Below are positions 44,255-52,930 of a stretch of 64,000 nt of DNA, piece by piece. The position numbers were made by a program, and so were the translations under genes. Numbering within the stretch: the stretch's first letter is position 1; the number at the start of each line of letters is the position of its first letter. The notes beneath the pieces were generated by a model that was not told the DNA's origin, did not search any database, and saw only the letters and a list, made by a program, of their open reading frames with translations. Source of the DNA: Solobacterium sp. (GTDB lineage Bacteria; Bacillota_I; Bacilli_A; Erysipelotrichales; Erysipelotrichaceae); the NCBI GenBank assembly GCA_022486705.1, contig JAKVKC010000006.1:1-64000 (forward strand), given 5' to 3'.

Positions 44255-44905
44255 ATGATGAAAACAGTCAATTACAAAAAAATGCTGCTGCAGGCCGGCA
44301 TTGAAATGCAGAAAAGAGACCTGACCGTAGAGACCTGGGGAAACATCTCTTTAAAAGATCCGGATACCGGGCTCATTTATCTGACGCCATCCGGCATGGC
44401 ATATGATACGCTGCAGGAAAGCGATGTCTGTGTGCTGAATGGCCATGGCGATATTGTCGAAGGCACAAGAAAGCCAAGTGTTGAAAAGATGCTCCATGTG
44501 CTGATCTATCAGGAACGCAGCGATGTCCTAGCGATATTGCATACGCATCCGATCCAATCAACGGTCTTCGGCATCCTGCATCAGGCGATCCCCGTCGTTA
44601 CAGATGAGATGGCCCAGGCCATCGGCGGTGCGGTGCAGTGTGCGGCGTATGCCCTGCCTGGTTCGATCGTCCTAGCACAGAATACAGTGCAGGCATTGGG
44701 AAAAGTACAGGCATGTCTTTTAGCAAATCACGGGGCCGTCTGTGTCGGCCATGATATCAAAGAATGCTTCAAAGTGGCAGAAGTGCTGGAGACATCCGCC
44801 GAGATCTATCAGAAAGCACTGGCGATCGGCAGACCGATCGAGATCACCAAAGAAAATACCGATTGGATGCGCGATTTCGCCCTCAATCATTACGGACAGA
44901 GATAG
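44255..44905 (+). CDS. Class II aldolase (5-deoxyribulose/methylthioribulose 1-phosphate type)
   Basis: 216-residue zinc aldolase of the fuculose-phosphate family. The metal site shows in LHTHPIQS and LANHGAVCVG, with GNISLK near the start. The order aldolase-mtnA-deoD strongly suggests cleavage of 5-deoxyribulose 1-phosphate or methylthioribulose 1-phosphate to DHAP and an aldehyde (DHAP shunt), rather than fuculose metabolism. The start codon sits seven bases after TAAAAT with no clear ribosome binding site apart from AAGG. Confidence 0.82.
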   Translation: MMKTVNYKKMLLQAGIEMQKRDLTVETWGNISLKDPDTGLIYLTPSGMAYDTLQESDVCVLNGHGDIVEGTRKPSVEKMLHVLIYQERSDVLAILHTHPIQSTVFGILHQAIPVVTDEMAQAIGGAVQCAAYALPGSIVLAQNTVQALGKVQACLLANHGAVCVGHDIKECFKVAEVLETSAEIYQKALAIGRPIEITKENTDWMRDFALNHYGQR

Positions 44906-44914
44906 GAGAACAGA

Positions 44915-45967
44915 ATGTCAAAGCAATTAGAAGTTGTAAAGCTGAATGAAAAAGGGGATGCGGTCATCATCTTGGATCAGACGAAGCTTCCCAATCATGA
45001 GGAGTATCTGACTTTAACCAAGGAACCGGAAATGTGGCAGGCCATCAAGCTGCTGCAGGTGCGCGGTGCACCAGCCATCGGTGTCTTTGCCGGCTATGCT
45101 ATGGCAGCCCTTGCACAATCGCTGAAAGAACTGCCGTATGACAGCTTCAAAGAAAAGTTCGATGCCTTGGCAGATCATCTCAATACATCCCGGCCGACCG
45201 CAGTCAATCTCAGCTGGGCCCTGAACAGAATGAAGAAGTTCGTCAGCGATCATAAAGAAGATACCGCTGAGCTCTGTGCAGATCTGATCAAAGAAGCGAA
45301 GACCATCAATGCTGAGAATCTTGCCATGAATCAGAAGATAGCTGAATATGGGGTCACCCTGCTCCATGAGGGCGATGGGATCCTGACCCATTGCAATGCC
45401 GGATACTTGGCCTGCTTAGGCTATGGCACCGCAACGGCGCCGATGTATCTCGCGCATGAAAAAGGCATGCATATCCATGTCTATTCCGATGAGACCAGAC
45501 CGCTTCTGCAGGGCGCCCGTCTGACTTCCTACGAACTGTACAAAGCAGGCATTGATGTTACTTCGATCTGCGACAATATGGCTTCGCTGGTCATGAAGCA
45601 GGGAAAGATCCAGTGCGTGATGGTCGGCTGCGACCGCATTGCGGCCAATGGCGACTTTGCCAATAAGATCGGCACCTCTGGGGCAGCGATCTTGGCGAAG
45701 TATTACGGCATTCCCTTCTATACCCTGGGACCTTCATCCACCATTGATTTCAATACCCCGACCGGCAAAGAGATCAAGATTGAAATGAGAGATCCTGAAG
45801 AAGTCGGAGAAATGTGGTATAAAGAACCCATGATCTTAAAAGAGATCAAGAAATTCAACCCTTCTTTCGATGTCACCGATCATGAACTTGTCTCTGGCAT
45901 TGTTACTGAAAGAGGCATTGTCTATCCGCCATTCCAAGAAAATCTGAAGAAACTGTTCCGCAAATAA
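44915..45967 (+). CDS. mtnA: S-methyl-5-thioribose-1-phosphate isomerase family
   Basis: 350-residue aldose-ketose isomerase of the MtnA/eIF2B-like family. Active-site landmarks are VRGAPAIGVFAGYA, the catalytic Cys in LTHCNAGYLA and the Asp in GCDRIAANGD. It converts methylthioribose 1-phosphate, and in related operons 5-deoxyribose 1-phosphate, to the ribulose form. It sits between an aldolase and a purine nucleoside phosphorylase, nine bases after the former. Confidence 0.93.
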   Translation: MSKQLEVVKLNEKGDAVIILDQTKLPNHEEYLTLTKEPEMWQAIKLLQVRGAPAIGVFAGYAMAALAQSLKELPYDSFKEKFDALADHLNTSRPTAVNLSWALNRMKKFVSDHKEDTAELCADLIKEAKTINAENLAMNQKIAEYGVTLLHEGDGILTHCNAGYLACLGYGTATAPMYLAHEKGMHIHVYSDETRPLLQGARLTSYELYKAGIDVTSICDNMASLVMKQGKIQCVMVGCDRIAANGDFANKIGTSGAAILAKYYGIPFYTLGPSSTIDFNTPTGKEIKIEMRDPEEVGEMWYKEPMILKEIKKFNPSFDVTDHELVSGIVTERGIVYPPFQENLKKLFRK

Positions 45968-45979
45968 AAGGAGAAAAAC

Positions 45980-46708
45980 ATGGAACCAAAAGAGAGTATT
46001 TCTGCTTCAATCGTTGTCAAAGATGAATTGGCAAAAGTTGTTCTGATGCCGGGCGATCCGCTGCGGGCAAAAACATTGGCTGATAAGTATCTCAGCGATG
46101 TCGTCTGCTTCAATGACACAAGAAACATGCTTGGCTTTACCGGTACGTATAAAGGAAAGCGCATCTCTGTCATGGGCCATGGCATGGGCGTTCCTTCTGT
46201 CGGTATCTATACGCATGAATTATTTACCCAGTTCGGGGTTGATGCGATCATCCGCATTGGCTCTGCCGGCGGACTGTCCATGGATGTCGATCCGATGGAT
46301 GTCGTCATCGCTGAAGCTGCTTCGACCAATTCCAATTACGGCAATGCCTATGGGATCCCTGGACAATTGGCCGCATGTGCCGATTATGACATGCTGGAAA
46401 CAGCCGTTGATGCCGCCAAGAAGAATGGCGTCAAGTATAAAGTAGGCAAAGTATATACTTCTGATTTCTTCTACTACCCGCAGGCCGGCCTGAATGAAAA
46501 GCTCAGGGACTTCGGCCACTTAGCCGTTGAAATGGAGACCGCAGGTCTCTATTGGGAAGCCTGTGCATCGCAGAAAAAAGCATTGTCCATTCTTTCCATC
46601 TCCGATCATCTTTTCAAGCCAGAGGCACTGTCTGCTGAACAGAGACAGAATGGCTTTACAGATATGATGGAAATTGCTTTGGAAACAGCTTGGAAGTTTG
46701 CAGAATAA
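45980..46708 (+). CDS. deoD: Purine-nucleoside phosphorylase
   Basis: 242-residue trimeric/hexameric-type PNP. Motifs: MPGDPLRAK, GHGMGVPSVGIY, IRIGSAGGL and the catalytic Asp in SISDHLF. It splits purine nucleosides with phosphate. In this operon a substrate such as 5'-deoxyadenosine or methylthioadenosine would give the 1-phosphate needed by MtnA, making a separate kinase unnecessary. It starts 12 bases after mtnA with AAGGAG. Confidence 0.95.
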   Translation: MEPKESISASIVVKDELAKVVLMPGDPLRAKTLADKYLSDVVCFNDTRNMLGFTGTYKGKRISVMGHGMGVPSVGIYTHELFTQFGVDAIIRIGSAGGLSMDVDPMDVVIAEAASTNSNYGNAYGIPGQLAACADYDMLETAVDAAKKNGVKYKVGKVYTSDFFYYPQAGLNEKLRDFGHLAVEMETAGLYWEACASQKKALSILSISDHLFKPEALSAEQRQNGFTDMMEIALETAWKFAE

Positions 46709-46713
46709 GTAAA

Positions 46714-46764
46714 AGAAAAGATCGGCAGGATGACGGAAGTGCTCATCCCACTGATCTTTTTTAG
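46714..46764. terminator. Bidirectional terminator after deoD
   Basis: Stem AAAGATC...GATCTTT with an inner GGATGA/TCATCC stem and T-run. It separates deoD from the converging lipoprotein gene. Confidence 0.8.
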
Positions 46765-47462
46765 TCGGCAATTGCTTTGATCAGATCTTCATAGATGCCT
46801 TTTAATTCAGCTTTCTGGGCATCGCTCATCTGATCGGTATCGCTGGTCATACTGAAGGAATCTACTAAAGATGTATGATGGCCCGCAATAGCGCCCTTCT
46901 TAATGGCAACGACCTCTGGCGTATACAGAGATGGTTCGCTCTTGCCCGTGGTCTCATTTGTTTCATGTTTCAGGATGGAATCAAAATGACTGAGCATATT
47001 CTGGATGACTGCTTTGCCTTCGACCGAGAAAGATTTTCCCGTCGCATCCATCAGTTCGCTCTCATACACATCCACATAGTACACATGAATGCCCATTTCT
47101 TTCGCCGCCTCATTGAGGACAGGCACAGCACGGTTGCACCATGGACATGTCGGATAGCTGTATAGGATGATCCCGGTGCCGCCTTCATCGACCAGTTTCA
47201 GCGATTCGCTCATCGAGATCTGGATAAAGGCAGGATCTTTATCGGTCAGCCATTCATAGCCGGACATATCCAATGTCTTGGATGTAACAGCGGCTGAATT
47301 GGTGATCGTCACTTTCTTGGAAGTATCTGCCGATGCACTGGCGGAAGATGATGCAGCAGCCGAAGCAGATGCAGCTGAAGAAGTATTTGTATTCTGATGT
47401 GTCTCACTGGCACAGCCTGTCAATAAGAGCAGGCATAAAGTACATGTCATTAATTTTTTCAC
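46761..47462 (-). CDS. Thioredoxin-fold lipoprotein (paralogue of 3087-3665)
   Basis: 233-residue lipoprotein with signal peptide ending in LLTGCAS, a Ser/Ala tether of about 25 residues, then a thioredoxin-like domain with YPTCPWCNRAVPVLNEA. The C-terminal block (GHHTSLVDSF, SDTDQMSDAQKAELKGIY) matches the copy at 3087. The start is most likely GTG 47462, with GTGAGG eight bases upstream; the longer frame lacks a signal peptide at its N terminus. A role in extracellular disulfide chemistry is inferred. Confidence 0.8.
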   Translation of the reverse strand: MKKLMTCTLCLLLLTGCASETHQNTNTSSAASASAAASSSASASADTSKKVTITNSAAVTSKTLDMSGYEWLTDKDPAFIQISMSESLKLVDEGGTGIILYSYPTCPWCNRAVPVLNEAAKEMGIHVYYVDVYESELMDATGKSFSVEGKAVIQNMLSHFDSILKHETNETTGKSEPSLYTPEVVAIKKGAIAGHHTSLVDSFSMTSDTDQMSDAQKAELKGIYEDLIKAIAD

Positions 47463-47524
47463 GAATATAGCCTCACTTTCGTATGGGATATATAATAGCA
47501 CATGAAGATGAAACGAGAAAAAAG

Positions 47525-48241
47525 ATGACAGAAGAACAGTACATTCGCACAGAATTTCTCTTAGGAAAAGAAAAGATGGAAAAGCTCCGGCAGTCACGCG
47601 TCGCTGTCTTCGGCCTTGGCGGTGTCGGCGGCTATGTGGTCGAAGCTTTGGCCAGGAGCGGCATCGGTACCCTGGATATCATTGACCATGATATCTTTGT
47701 GCCATCCAATCTCAACCGGCAGATCTTAGCCACAGCTGATACTTTAGGCATGAAGAAGATTGAGGCGGCCAAAGCCAGGATCCAAGCTATTGATCCAGCG
47801 ATCAGCGTGCATGCCTATGACTGTTTCTACCTCCCGCAGGAAAAAGAGAAATTTGCTTTCCCGCAGTATGACTATATTGTGGATGCCGTGGATACGGTCA
47901 CCGCAAAGATCGATCTGATCGAAGAAGCAGAACAGTGCAATGTGCCGATCCTTTCGGCCATGGGATGCGGCAATCGCCTTGATCCTTCTAAGCTGGTGAT
48001 CACCGATATCTATCAGACCCAAGGCGATCCTTTGGCACGCATCATGCGCTATGAACTGCGGAAGCGCAGCATTGCCTCACTGAACGTCGTATACAGTACC
48101 GAGAAGCCGCTGGCCCCTGTCTATCCGGCAGGATTTGTCAATGATCCAGCTAAGCCGACCCCTGGATCCATGGTCTTTGTCCCAGCTGCGGCCGGTCTTC
48201 TGATTGCTTCAAAAGTCGTCTCTGACCTGAGCATCAAATGA
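47525..48241 (+). CDS. tcdA: tRNA threonylcarbamoyladenosine dehydratase
   Basis: 238-residue E1-like/ThiF-fold enzyme that uses ATP to cyclise t6A37 in tRNA. The nucleotide loop GLGGVGGYVVEALARSGIG, DHDIFVPSNLNRQ and the later RKRSIASLNVVYSTE match TcdA/CsdL. The start is ATG 47525 (MTEEQYIR), with GAGAAAAAAG upstream; the frame extends to 47483 without a good site. A -10 (TATAAT) lies about 30 bases upstream in the gap shared with the divergent lipoprotein gene. Confidence 0.88.
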   Translation: MTEEQYIRTEFLLGKEKMEKLRQSRVAVFGLGGVGGYVVEALARSGIGTLDIIDHDIFVPSNLNRQILATADTLGMKKIEAAKARIQAIDPAISVHAYDCFYLPQEKEKFAFPQYDYIVDAVDTVTAKIDLIEEAEQCNVPILSAMGCGNRLDPSKLVITDIYQTQGDPLARIMRYELRKRSIASLNVVYSTEKPLAPVYPAGFVNDPAKPTPGSMVFVPAAAGLLIASKVVSDLSIK

Positions 48242-48296
48242 CCAATTCTTCTTTTCTTCCTGTATACTGTAAGCAATAGAAGAAAGGAGAACAATC

Positions 48297-48455
48297 ATGG
48301 ATAAATATCAGTGCCCATGCGGATATGTTTACGATCCTGCAGAAGGTGATCCAGCTAATAATGTAAAGCCTGGAACAGCTTGGGAAGATGTACCTGAAGA
48401 TTGGATCTGTCCTGTCTGCGGTGCACCTAAGAGTGCCTTCTTCAAAGTCGAATAA
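48297..48455 (+). CDS. Rubredoxin
   Basis: 52-residue iron protein with four cysteine ligands in two pairs, CPCGYVYDP and CPVCGAPKS. The family core [20 protein letters not shown] lies between them. The first pair is CxC rather than the usual CxxCG: ligands are Cys6 and Cys8 of QCPCGY, so check whether Cys6 pairs as normal. It carries single electrons, often to rubrerythrin or superoxide reductase in anaerobes. AAAGGAGA precedes the ATG, and TATACT lies about 30 bases upstream. Confidence 0.93.
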   Translation: MDKYQCPCGYVYDPAEGDPANNVKPGTAWEDVPEDWICPVCGAPKSAFFKVE

Positions 48456-48460
48456 GCATA

Positions 48461-48494
48461 CAAAAAGGCTTCGCTTCTCAGCGAGGCCTTTTCT
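48461..48494. terminator. Bidirectional terminator after rubredoxin
   Basis: Stem AAAAGGCTTCGC / GCGAGGCCTTTT with a six-base loop. It serves rubredoxin and the converging ABC operon. Confidence 0.85.
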
Positions 48495-48509
48495 TTGCAT
48501 GCATGTAAT

Positions 48510-49319
48510 TTACTGATTGGTAAGATCGGCACCGAAGTACTTCTCCGACAGTTTGGCCAATGTGCCATCCTCACGCATCTCTTTCAATGCCTGGTTGATG
48601 GCTTCTGCTAAGCTGTCATTGTCCGCATTCTTGATCATCGGAATAGCATAGGATGTCGCATCCTCTGATACCGCCGCAACTTTCAGATTCTTTTCCCCGG
48701 TCGTCTTCAGATAATCCTGCACCGAAGTCTGCGCATTGACCGTCGCATCGACTGTCCCATTGAGGACCAGCTCCATTGTCTCGGCTAAAGTATCGACCCC
48801 AGAGACAGTCGCACCATACTGTTCACCAATCTCCATATAAGTGGAGCCGATCGAGTTGGCTGTCTTCTTTCCCTTCAGATCTTCAAACGTATTGATATCT
48901 GTATTGTCTGCCTTTGTCACAAGCACGGTATGGTCATAAGCATACGGATCTGAGAAGGCAAAGGTCTTTTCTCTTTCTTCGGTGACATCGACGCCATTGA
49001 TGACAATGTCATATGTCCCGCTGGAGAGACCGGCAAATAAGCCATCCCAGGCTGCTTCAACAATATCTGCCTCCACCCCGATCTTCTTGGCAATATTCTG
49101 TCCGACTTCCACATCATAGCCGACCAATGCATTGGTATTGTCATGATAGGAAAACGGCTGCCAATCTCCTTCCAGACCGATAATGATCTTCTGTGCGCTC
49201 TTGATCTTGGCCAGATGATCATTGGCAGATGCACTGGACGAACTGCCGGCTGCTGCGCTGCTGCACCCAGCAAGGCTCAGAGCCAATACGGCGGAAACGA
49301 TCTTTGTGATTCTGTTCAT
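48510..49319 (-). CDS. Polar amino-acid ABC transporter, substrate-binding lipoprotein
   Basis: 269-residue SBP_bac_3 lipoprotein. A signal peptide ends in LAGCSS and is followed by a Ser/Ala tether and a periplasmic-binding fold with [28 protein letters not shown] and [14 protein letters not shown]. The last motif and overall pattern suit cystine or another polar amino acid, but the ligand is not fixed. It is the last gene of a permease-ATPase-binding protein operon. Confidence 0.9.
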   Translation of the reverse strand: MNRITKIVSAVLALSLAGCSSAAAGSSSSASANDHLAKIKSAQKIIIGLEGDWQPFSYHDNTNALVGYDVEVGQNIAKKIGVEADIVEAAWDGLFAGLSSGTYDIVINGVDVTEEREKTFAFSDPYAYDHTVLVTKADNTDINTFEDLKGKKTANSIGSTYMEIGEQYGATVSGVDTLAETMELVLNGTVDATVNAQTSVQDYLKTTGEKNLKVAAVSEDATSYAIPMIKNADNDSLAEAINQALKEMREDGTLAKLSEKYFGADLTNQ

Positions 49320-50074
49320 ATTCTTTCTCCTTCTTGTTTGACTTCCATCCGCAGAAATTCTCTTGTCCGTGCCTGCTTTGGCGCGGCAAAGAATTCCTGT
49401 GAATCATTTTCTTCAACAATATTTCCCTTTTCCATAAAGATGACATGATTGGATACATCTCTGGCAAAGCCCATTTCATGAGTCACTACGATCATGGTCA
49501 TCCCATCTTCTGCTAACTTCCGCATGACTTCCAGCACTTCCCCGATCAATTCCGGATCCAAGGCCGAAGTCGGCTCATCAAAATAGATGATCTGCGGATC
49601 TGTCGCCAAGGCTCTGGCAATCGCGACCCGCTGCTGCTGGCCGCCGGATAATTGAGATGGATAGTAATTGCAGCGATCTGACATGCCGACCCGATCCAGC
49701 ATTTCCCGGCCGATCTTTTCCGCTTCTGCTTTGGTCTTCTTCTGGGCAAGCGTCAGACCTAACGTTACATTCTGCAGCGCTGTCTTGTTGGCGAACAGAT
49801 TATAGTTCTGAAAGACGAAAGCGGTCTTGGCACGGACCTGGGCAATCTCTTTCTTTGTACTGTGGGCCAGATCATAGGAGATGCCATCAAACGTCATGGT
49901 GCCTTGATCTGCCGTTTCCAGAAAATTGATGCATCTTAGCAGTGTCGTCTTGCCGGATCCGGAAGGTCCCAAAATTGCAGTGACATCTCCCTTATGGATC
50001 GAAAGATCGACACCTTTCAGGACATCCAGGCCGCCGAATGATTTATGGATATTTTTGATTTCCAGCATCGCCAT
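49316..50074 (-). CDS. Polar amino-acid ABC transporter, ATP-binding protein
   Basis: 252-residue ATPase of the GlnQ/HisP type. Walker [10 protein letters not shown] is near residue 36, Q-loop region VFQNYNLF, signature LSGGQQQR near 142 and Walker [13 protein letters not shown]. It overlaps the binding-protein start by four bases. GAGGAAG precedes ATG 50074. Confidence 0.95.
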   Translation of the reverse strand: MAMLEIKNIHKSFGGLDVLKGVDLSIHKGDVTAILGPSGSGKTTLLRCINFLETADQGTMTFDGISYDLAHSTKKEIAQVRAKTAFVFQNYNLFANKTALQNVTLGLTLAQKKTKAEAEKIGREMLDRVGMSDRCNYYPSQLSGGQQQRVAIARALATDPQIIYFDEPTSALDPELIGEVLEVMRKLAEDGMTMIVVTHEMGFARDVSNHVIFMEKGNIVEENDSQEFFAAPKQARTREFLRMEVKQEGERI

Positions 50075-50078
50075 CGGA

Positions 50079-50747
50079 TCACTTCCTCTCCCCGCTGTAG
50101 AAATTCAGCTTCTTTTCGCCCCATCTCTGCAGCCATGTCAGGATCGTAGAGAAGATCAGATAGACGGCTGCGACGGTCAGATACATCGCCATAAAGCGAT
50201 AATTCCGGCCGGCAATGCGCTGGGTCTGGAAGAACATCTCCATCACAGTTATATTCGATGCCAAAGAAGTATCCTTCAGCATACTGATCAAAGAATTGCT
50301 CAAAGCAGGGAAAGCCGTGCGGATGGCCTGCGGCAGAACAATATGGCGCATGATCTGCCAATAATTCAAACCAACGCAATAGCCTGCTTCCATCTGTCCC
50401 GCCGGCACTGATTCTAGGCATCCGCGGATCGTTTCGGCACAATAGGCGCCTTCATTGACCGCAAATACCGCGACCGCCGACCAGAAAGGATCGGTATGGA
50501 TCCCAATGGAAGGAAAGCCATAGAAGACTACGAACAGCTGCACCAGCAATGGCGTACCGCGGATGATCCAGATATAGAAACGGCAGATCTGCCGCAGAAC
50601 GGGAATCTCGGCATACTGGACCAAAGCTGCAAGGATCGCGATGATCAATGCAAGCGAAAAGCTGATGATCGTCAATGGAATGGTCATCGTCAATCCAGCC
50701 ATAAAGATCTGCGGAAAAGAATCCAGCATGAGCTGCCAATCTGACAT
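50079..50747 (-). CDS. Polar amino-acid ABC transporter, permease
   Basis: 222-residue HisM/GlnP-type permease with five helices. The N-terminal family segment [18 protein letters not shown] and the coupling loop [24 protein letters not shown] are clear. It is first in the operon, preceded by a 140-base region with two TGCATGCA palindromes. Confidence 0.94.
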   Translation of the reverse strand: MSDWQLMLDSFPQIFMAGLTMTIPLTIISFSLALIIAILAALVQYAEIPVLRQICRFYIWIIRGTPLLVQLFVVFYGFPSIGIHTDPFWSAVAVFAVNEGAYCAETIRGCLESVPAGQMEAGYCVGLNYWQIMRHIVLPQAIRTAFPALSNSLISMLKDTSLASNITVMEMFFQTQRIAGRNYRFMAMYLTVAAVYLIFSTILTWLQRWGEKKLNFYSGERK

Positions 50748-50789
50748 GAATCTGCCCCCTTTGCGTACTATATATTAAGGTGTCATAGG

Positions 50790-50845
50790 AATGCATGCAA
50801 TTCATTTGCCCTGCTTATCGATACTTATTATGCATGCATTGCATA
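50790..50845. promoter_or_regulatory. Two TGCATGCA palindromes in the ABC operon promoter region
   Basis: AATGCATGCAATT (50790-50802) and ATGCATGCAT within 50829-50838 both contain TGCATGCA, with centres about 39 bases apart. On the minus strand TTGCAT from the first palindrome can serve as a -35 box with a 17-base spacer to TAATAT. A repressor binding both sites could close the promoter. Confidence 0.45.
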
Positions 50846-50861
50846 GCGAAACTTCATCTAT

Positions 50862-50886
50862 AAGAAAGGACACTGCTGCGTGTCCC
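50862..50886 (-). terminator. Terminator of the YqeY/chorismate mutase unit
   Basis: Minus-strand stem GGACAC / GTGTCC with loop GCAGCA, then TTTCTT, directly after the YqeY stop. Confidence 0.8.
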
Positions 50887-51332
50887 TATTTTAAAATGCT
50901 TGATAATACTTTATTGACCGTCTTGCCATCAGTCTTGCCGGCATACTTTGCCATGACTTCTTTCATGATCGGTCCCTGGCTCTTCTTTTCGGCAGCCAGT
51001 CCCTTTTCTGTCATGATGGCTTCGATCGCTGTTCTGATCTCTGCTTCGCTCATCTGCTTTGGCAGATATTCTTCGATCAGAGCAATCTTCTTGTTGTTCT
51101 CATCAATGATATCAGTCCGATTGGCTGGTGTTTCCGCCAAGGCTTCCTTGGTCTGCTTCAGTTCTCTCTGCACATACTTCAGCTCTTCATCCTTGGTCAG
51201 TTCCTTGCCCGACTCTTTCTCCGCTAAAGCAATGGCTGAGATCAGCAATGAATAGACGCCTTTCTTCAATGCATCATGATCCTTCATTGCCTGCATGTTA
51301 TCTTTTCTTAACTGCTTTAATAGTTCTCCCAT
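50886..51332 (-). CDS. GatB/YqeY domain protein
   Basis: 148-residue protein like the C-terminal tRNA-binding domain of GatB found alone as YqeY. Helix-rich sequence, KRDNMQAMKDHDALKKGVYSLLISAI-like start, and the conserved YLPKQMSEAEIR and GPIMKEVMAKYAGKTDGK motifs. The role is unproven, probably tRNA-related. It follows the chorismate mutase gene by nine bases. Confidence 0.92.
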   Translation of the reverse strand: MGELLKQLRKDNMQAMKDHDALKKGVYSLLISAIALAEKESGKELTKDEELKYVQRELKQTKEALAETPANRTDIIDENNKKIALIEEYLPKQMSEAEIRTAIEAIMTEKGLAAEKKSQGPIMKEVMAKYAGKTDGKTVNKVLSSILK

Positions 51333-51341
51333 ACTTCCTCC

Positions 51342-51620
51342 TTATTTTTCATCCTCGATCTGCTTCTGATATTCCCGTGAAAGTTTCAGCAGTTCGCTGA
51401 AATATTTCCGATAATATGCCCGAATATCATCATCTTCGATCCGCCGGCAGTTCTTCTCAGTGATCTCTGCCTCTCGATTGCTGTCCAGGATCGGCATCTG
51501 ATTCTCAATCTTATAGCTGATGATATCTGCGACGATCTTAAATCTCTCTTCAAAAAGAGCAGCCATCTTGGCATCGATCGCATCGATTGCCTTCCGGTCA
51601 TCTTCCAATTTATCTGCCAT
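51342..51620 (-). CDS. Chorismate mutase (AroQ type)
   Basis: 92-residue stand-alone AroQ-fold enzyme turning chorismate into prephenate for Phe and Tyr synthesis. Three helices; active-site-type residues are seen in KAIDAIDAKMAALFEERFKIVADI and the conserved LDSNREAEI motif. No other aromatic pathway gene is adjacent, and its partner here is YqeY. GGAGGTG precedes the ATG and TATAAT lies about 25 bases upstream. Confidence 0.85.
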   Translation of the reverse strand: MADKLEDDRKAIDAIDAKMAALFEERFKIVADIISYKIENQMPILDSNREAEITEKNCRRIEDDDIRAYYRKYFSELLKLSREYQKQIEDEK

Positions 51621-51669
51621 CCCGCACCTCCGTCATTTTTATATTATACATCATCTGGCAATGAGTGTT

Positions 51670-51697
51670 TTGCCATCAAGTTCGGCTGTGATAAAAT
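51670..51697 (+). promoter_or_regulatory. Promoter of the ATP-grasp/esterase pair
   Basis: -35 TTGCCA (51670-51675), 16-base spacer, -10 TAAAAT (51692-51697). Confidence 0.65.
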
Positions 51698-51721
51698 ATT
51701 CTGAAACAAGGAGGTGGGCAT

Positions 51722-52930
51722 ATGTCAAAGAACTTTGTTTTTATTTCACCGACATTTCCCAAGACGTACTATCAGTTCCCAAAAGCTTGGAAAGCACTGG
51801 GCGGTACGTCTCTCTGCATCGGTGAAGACAGCTATGCATCTCTAGCAAAAGAGATGAAAGAAGCCTGCAGTGAGTACTATCAGGTCAGTTCCATGAAGGA
51901 CTATGACCAGATGTACCGTGCCGTTGCGTGGTTTGCCCATAAGCATGGAAAGATCGACTGGCTGGAGAGCAACAATGAATTCTGGCTGGAACAGGATGCC
52001 AAGCTCCGCACCGATTTCAATATCACGACGGGGGATAAGACAGAAACAGTCATGCGCTACAAGACCAAGTCCAACATGAAAGCTTTTTATGAGCAGGCAC
52101 ACTGCCCTGTTGCCAGATATCACTTAGTCACCGATCTTGATGCCGGAAAGAAGTTCATTGAAGAAGTCGGCTACCCCGTTATTGTCAAGCCGAATGATGG
52201 CGTTGGGGCAACCACTACCTGGAAGATCCACAATGAAGAAGAACTGACTGCTTTCTATGATAAGAAACTGCCTGTACCATTTATTATGGAAGAATTCGTG
52301 CCGGGCTATATCGTCTCCTTTGACGGCATCACCGATCAGGATGGCCGGATCATCTTCAAGACATCGCATCATTTTCCGGAACCGATCATGAATATTGTCA
52401 ACAGCACGGAAGAATGTTTCTATTGGAGCGAACGTACGATCCCAGCAGATCTCGATGAACTTGGTACCCGCGTCATTGCGGCCTTTGATATCCGCGCCCG
52501 CTTCTTCCACACCGAATACTTCCGTTTAACAGAAGATAAGCCAGGACTTGGTGTCAAAGGAGGTCTTGTCGGCTTAGAAGTCAACATGCGTCCCCCAGGA
52601 GGCTATACCCCAGACATGATGAACTATGCCAACAACATAGATGTCTATAAGATCTATGCAAACATGGCGATGTTCAACACAAATACATATCAGAGCGACC
52701 GTCCGTATCACTGCATCTATGTCGGCAGACGCGATGCGTTTGTCTATACGAACAATGCCGCATCCATCTTTGCCAAATATGGCAAGAATATCATGATGCA
52801 TGACCGCATGCCGCAGCTGCTTGGCGAAGCCATGGGCAATGAGTTCTATATCGCCCGCTTCAAGACAAAAGAAGAATGTATGGCATTCACCGACTTCATC
52901 TACGCAAAAGTGAAAGAGGAAACCAAATGA
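51722..52930 (+). CDS. ATP-grasp ligase of unknown product
   Basis: 402-residue enzyme of the ATP-grasp fold, which joins a carboxylate to an amine or similar nucleophile through an acyl phosphate. Visible are a Rossmann-like start (NFVFISPTFPKTYY), the ATP-binding strand VIVKPNDGVGATTTW, hinge FIMEEFVPGYIVSFDG and the metal-binding LEVNMRPPGG. It resembles neither purine nor D-Ala ligases closely. It is coupled by an ATGA overlap to an esterase gene, so the two act together. Confidence 0.85.
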   Translation: MSKNFVFISPTFPKTYYQFPKAWKALGGTSLCIGEDSYASLAKEMKEACSEYYQVSSMKDYDQMYRAVAWFAHKHGKIDWLESNNEFWLEQDAKLRTDFNITTGDKTETVMRYKTKSNMKAFYEQAHCPVARYHLVTDLDAGKKFIEEVGYPVIVKPNDGVGATTTWKIHNEEELTAFYDKKLPVPFIMEEFVPGYIVSFDGITDQDGRIIFKTSHHFPEPIMNIVNSTEECFYWSERTIPADLDELGTRVIAAFDIRARFFHTEYFRLTEDKPGLGVKGGLVGLEVNMRPPGGYTPDMMNYANNIDVYKIYANMAMFNTNTYQSDRPYHCIYVGRRDAFVYTNNAASIFAKYGKNIMMHDRMPQLLGEAMGNEFYIARFKTKEECMAFTDFIYAKVKEETK

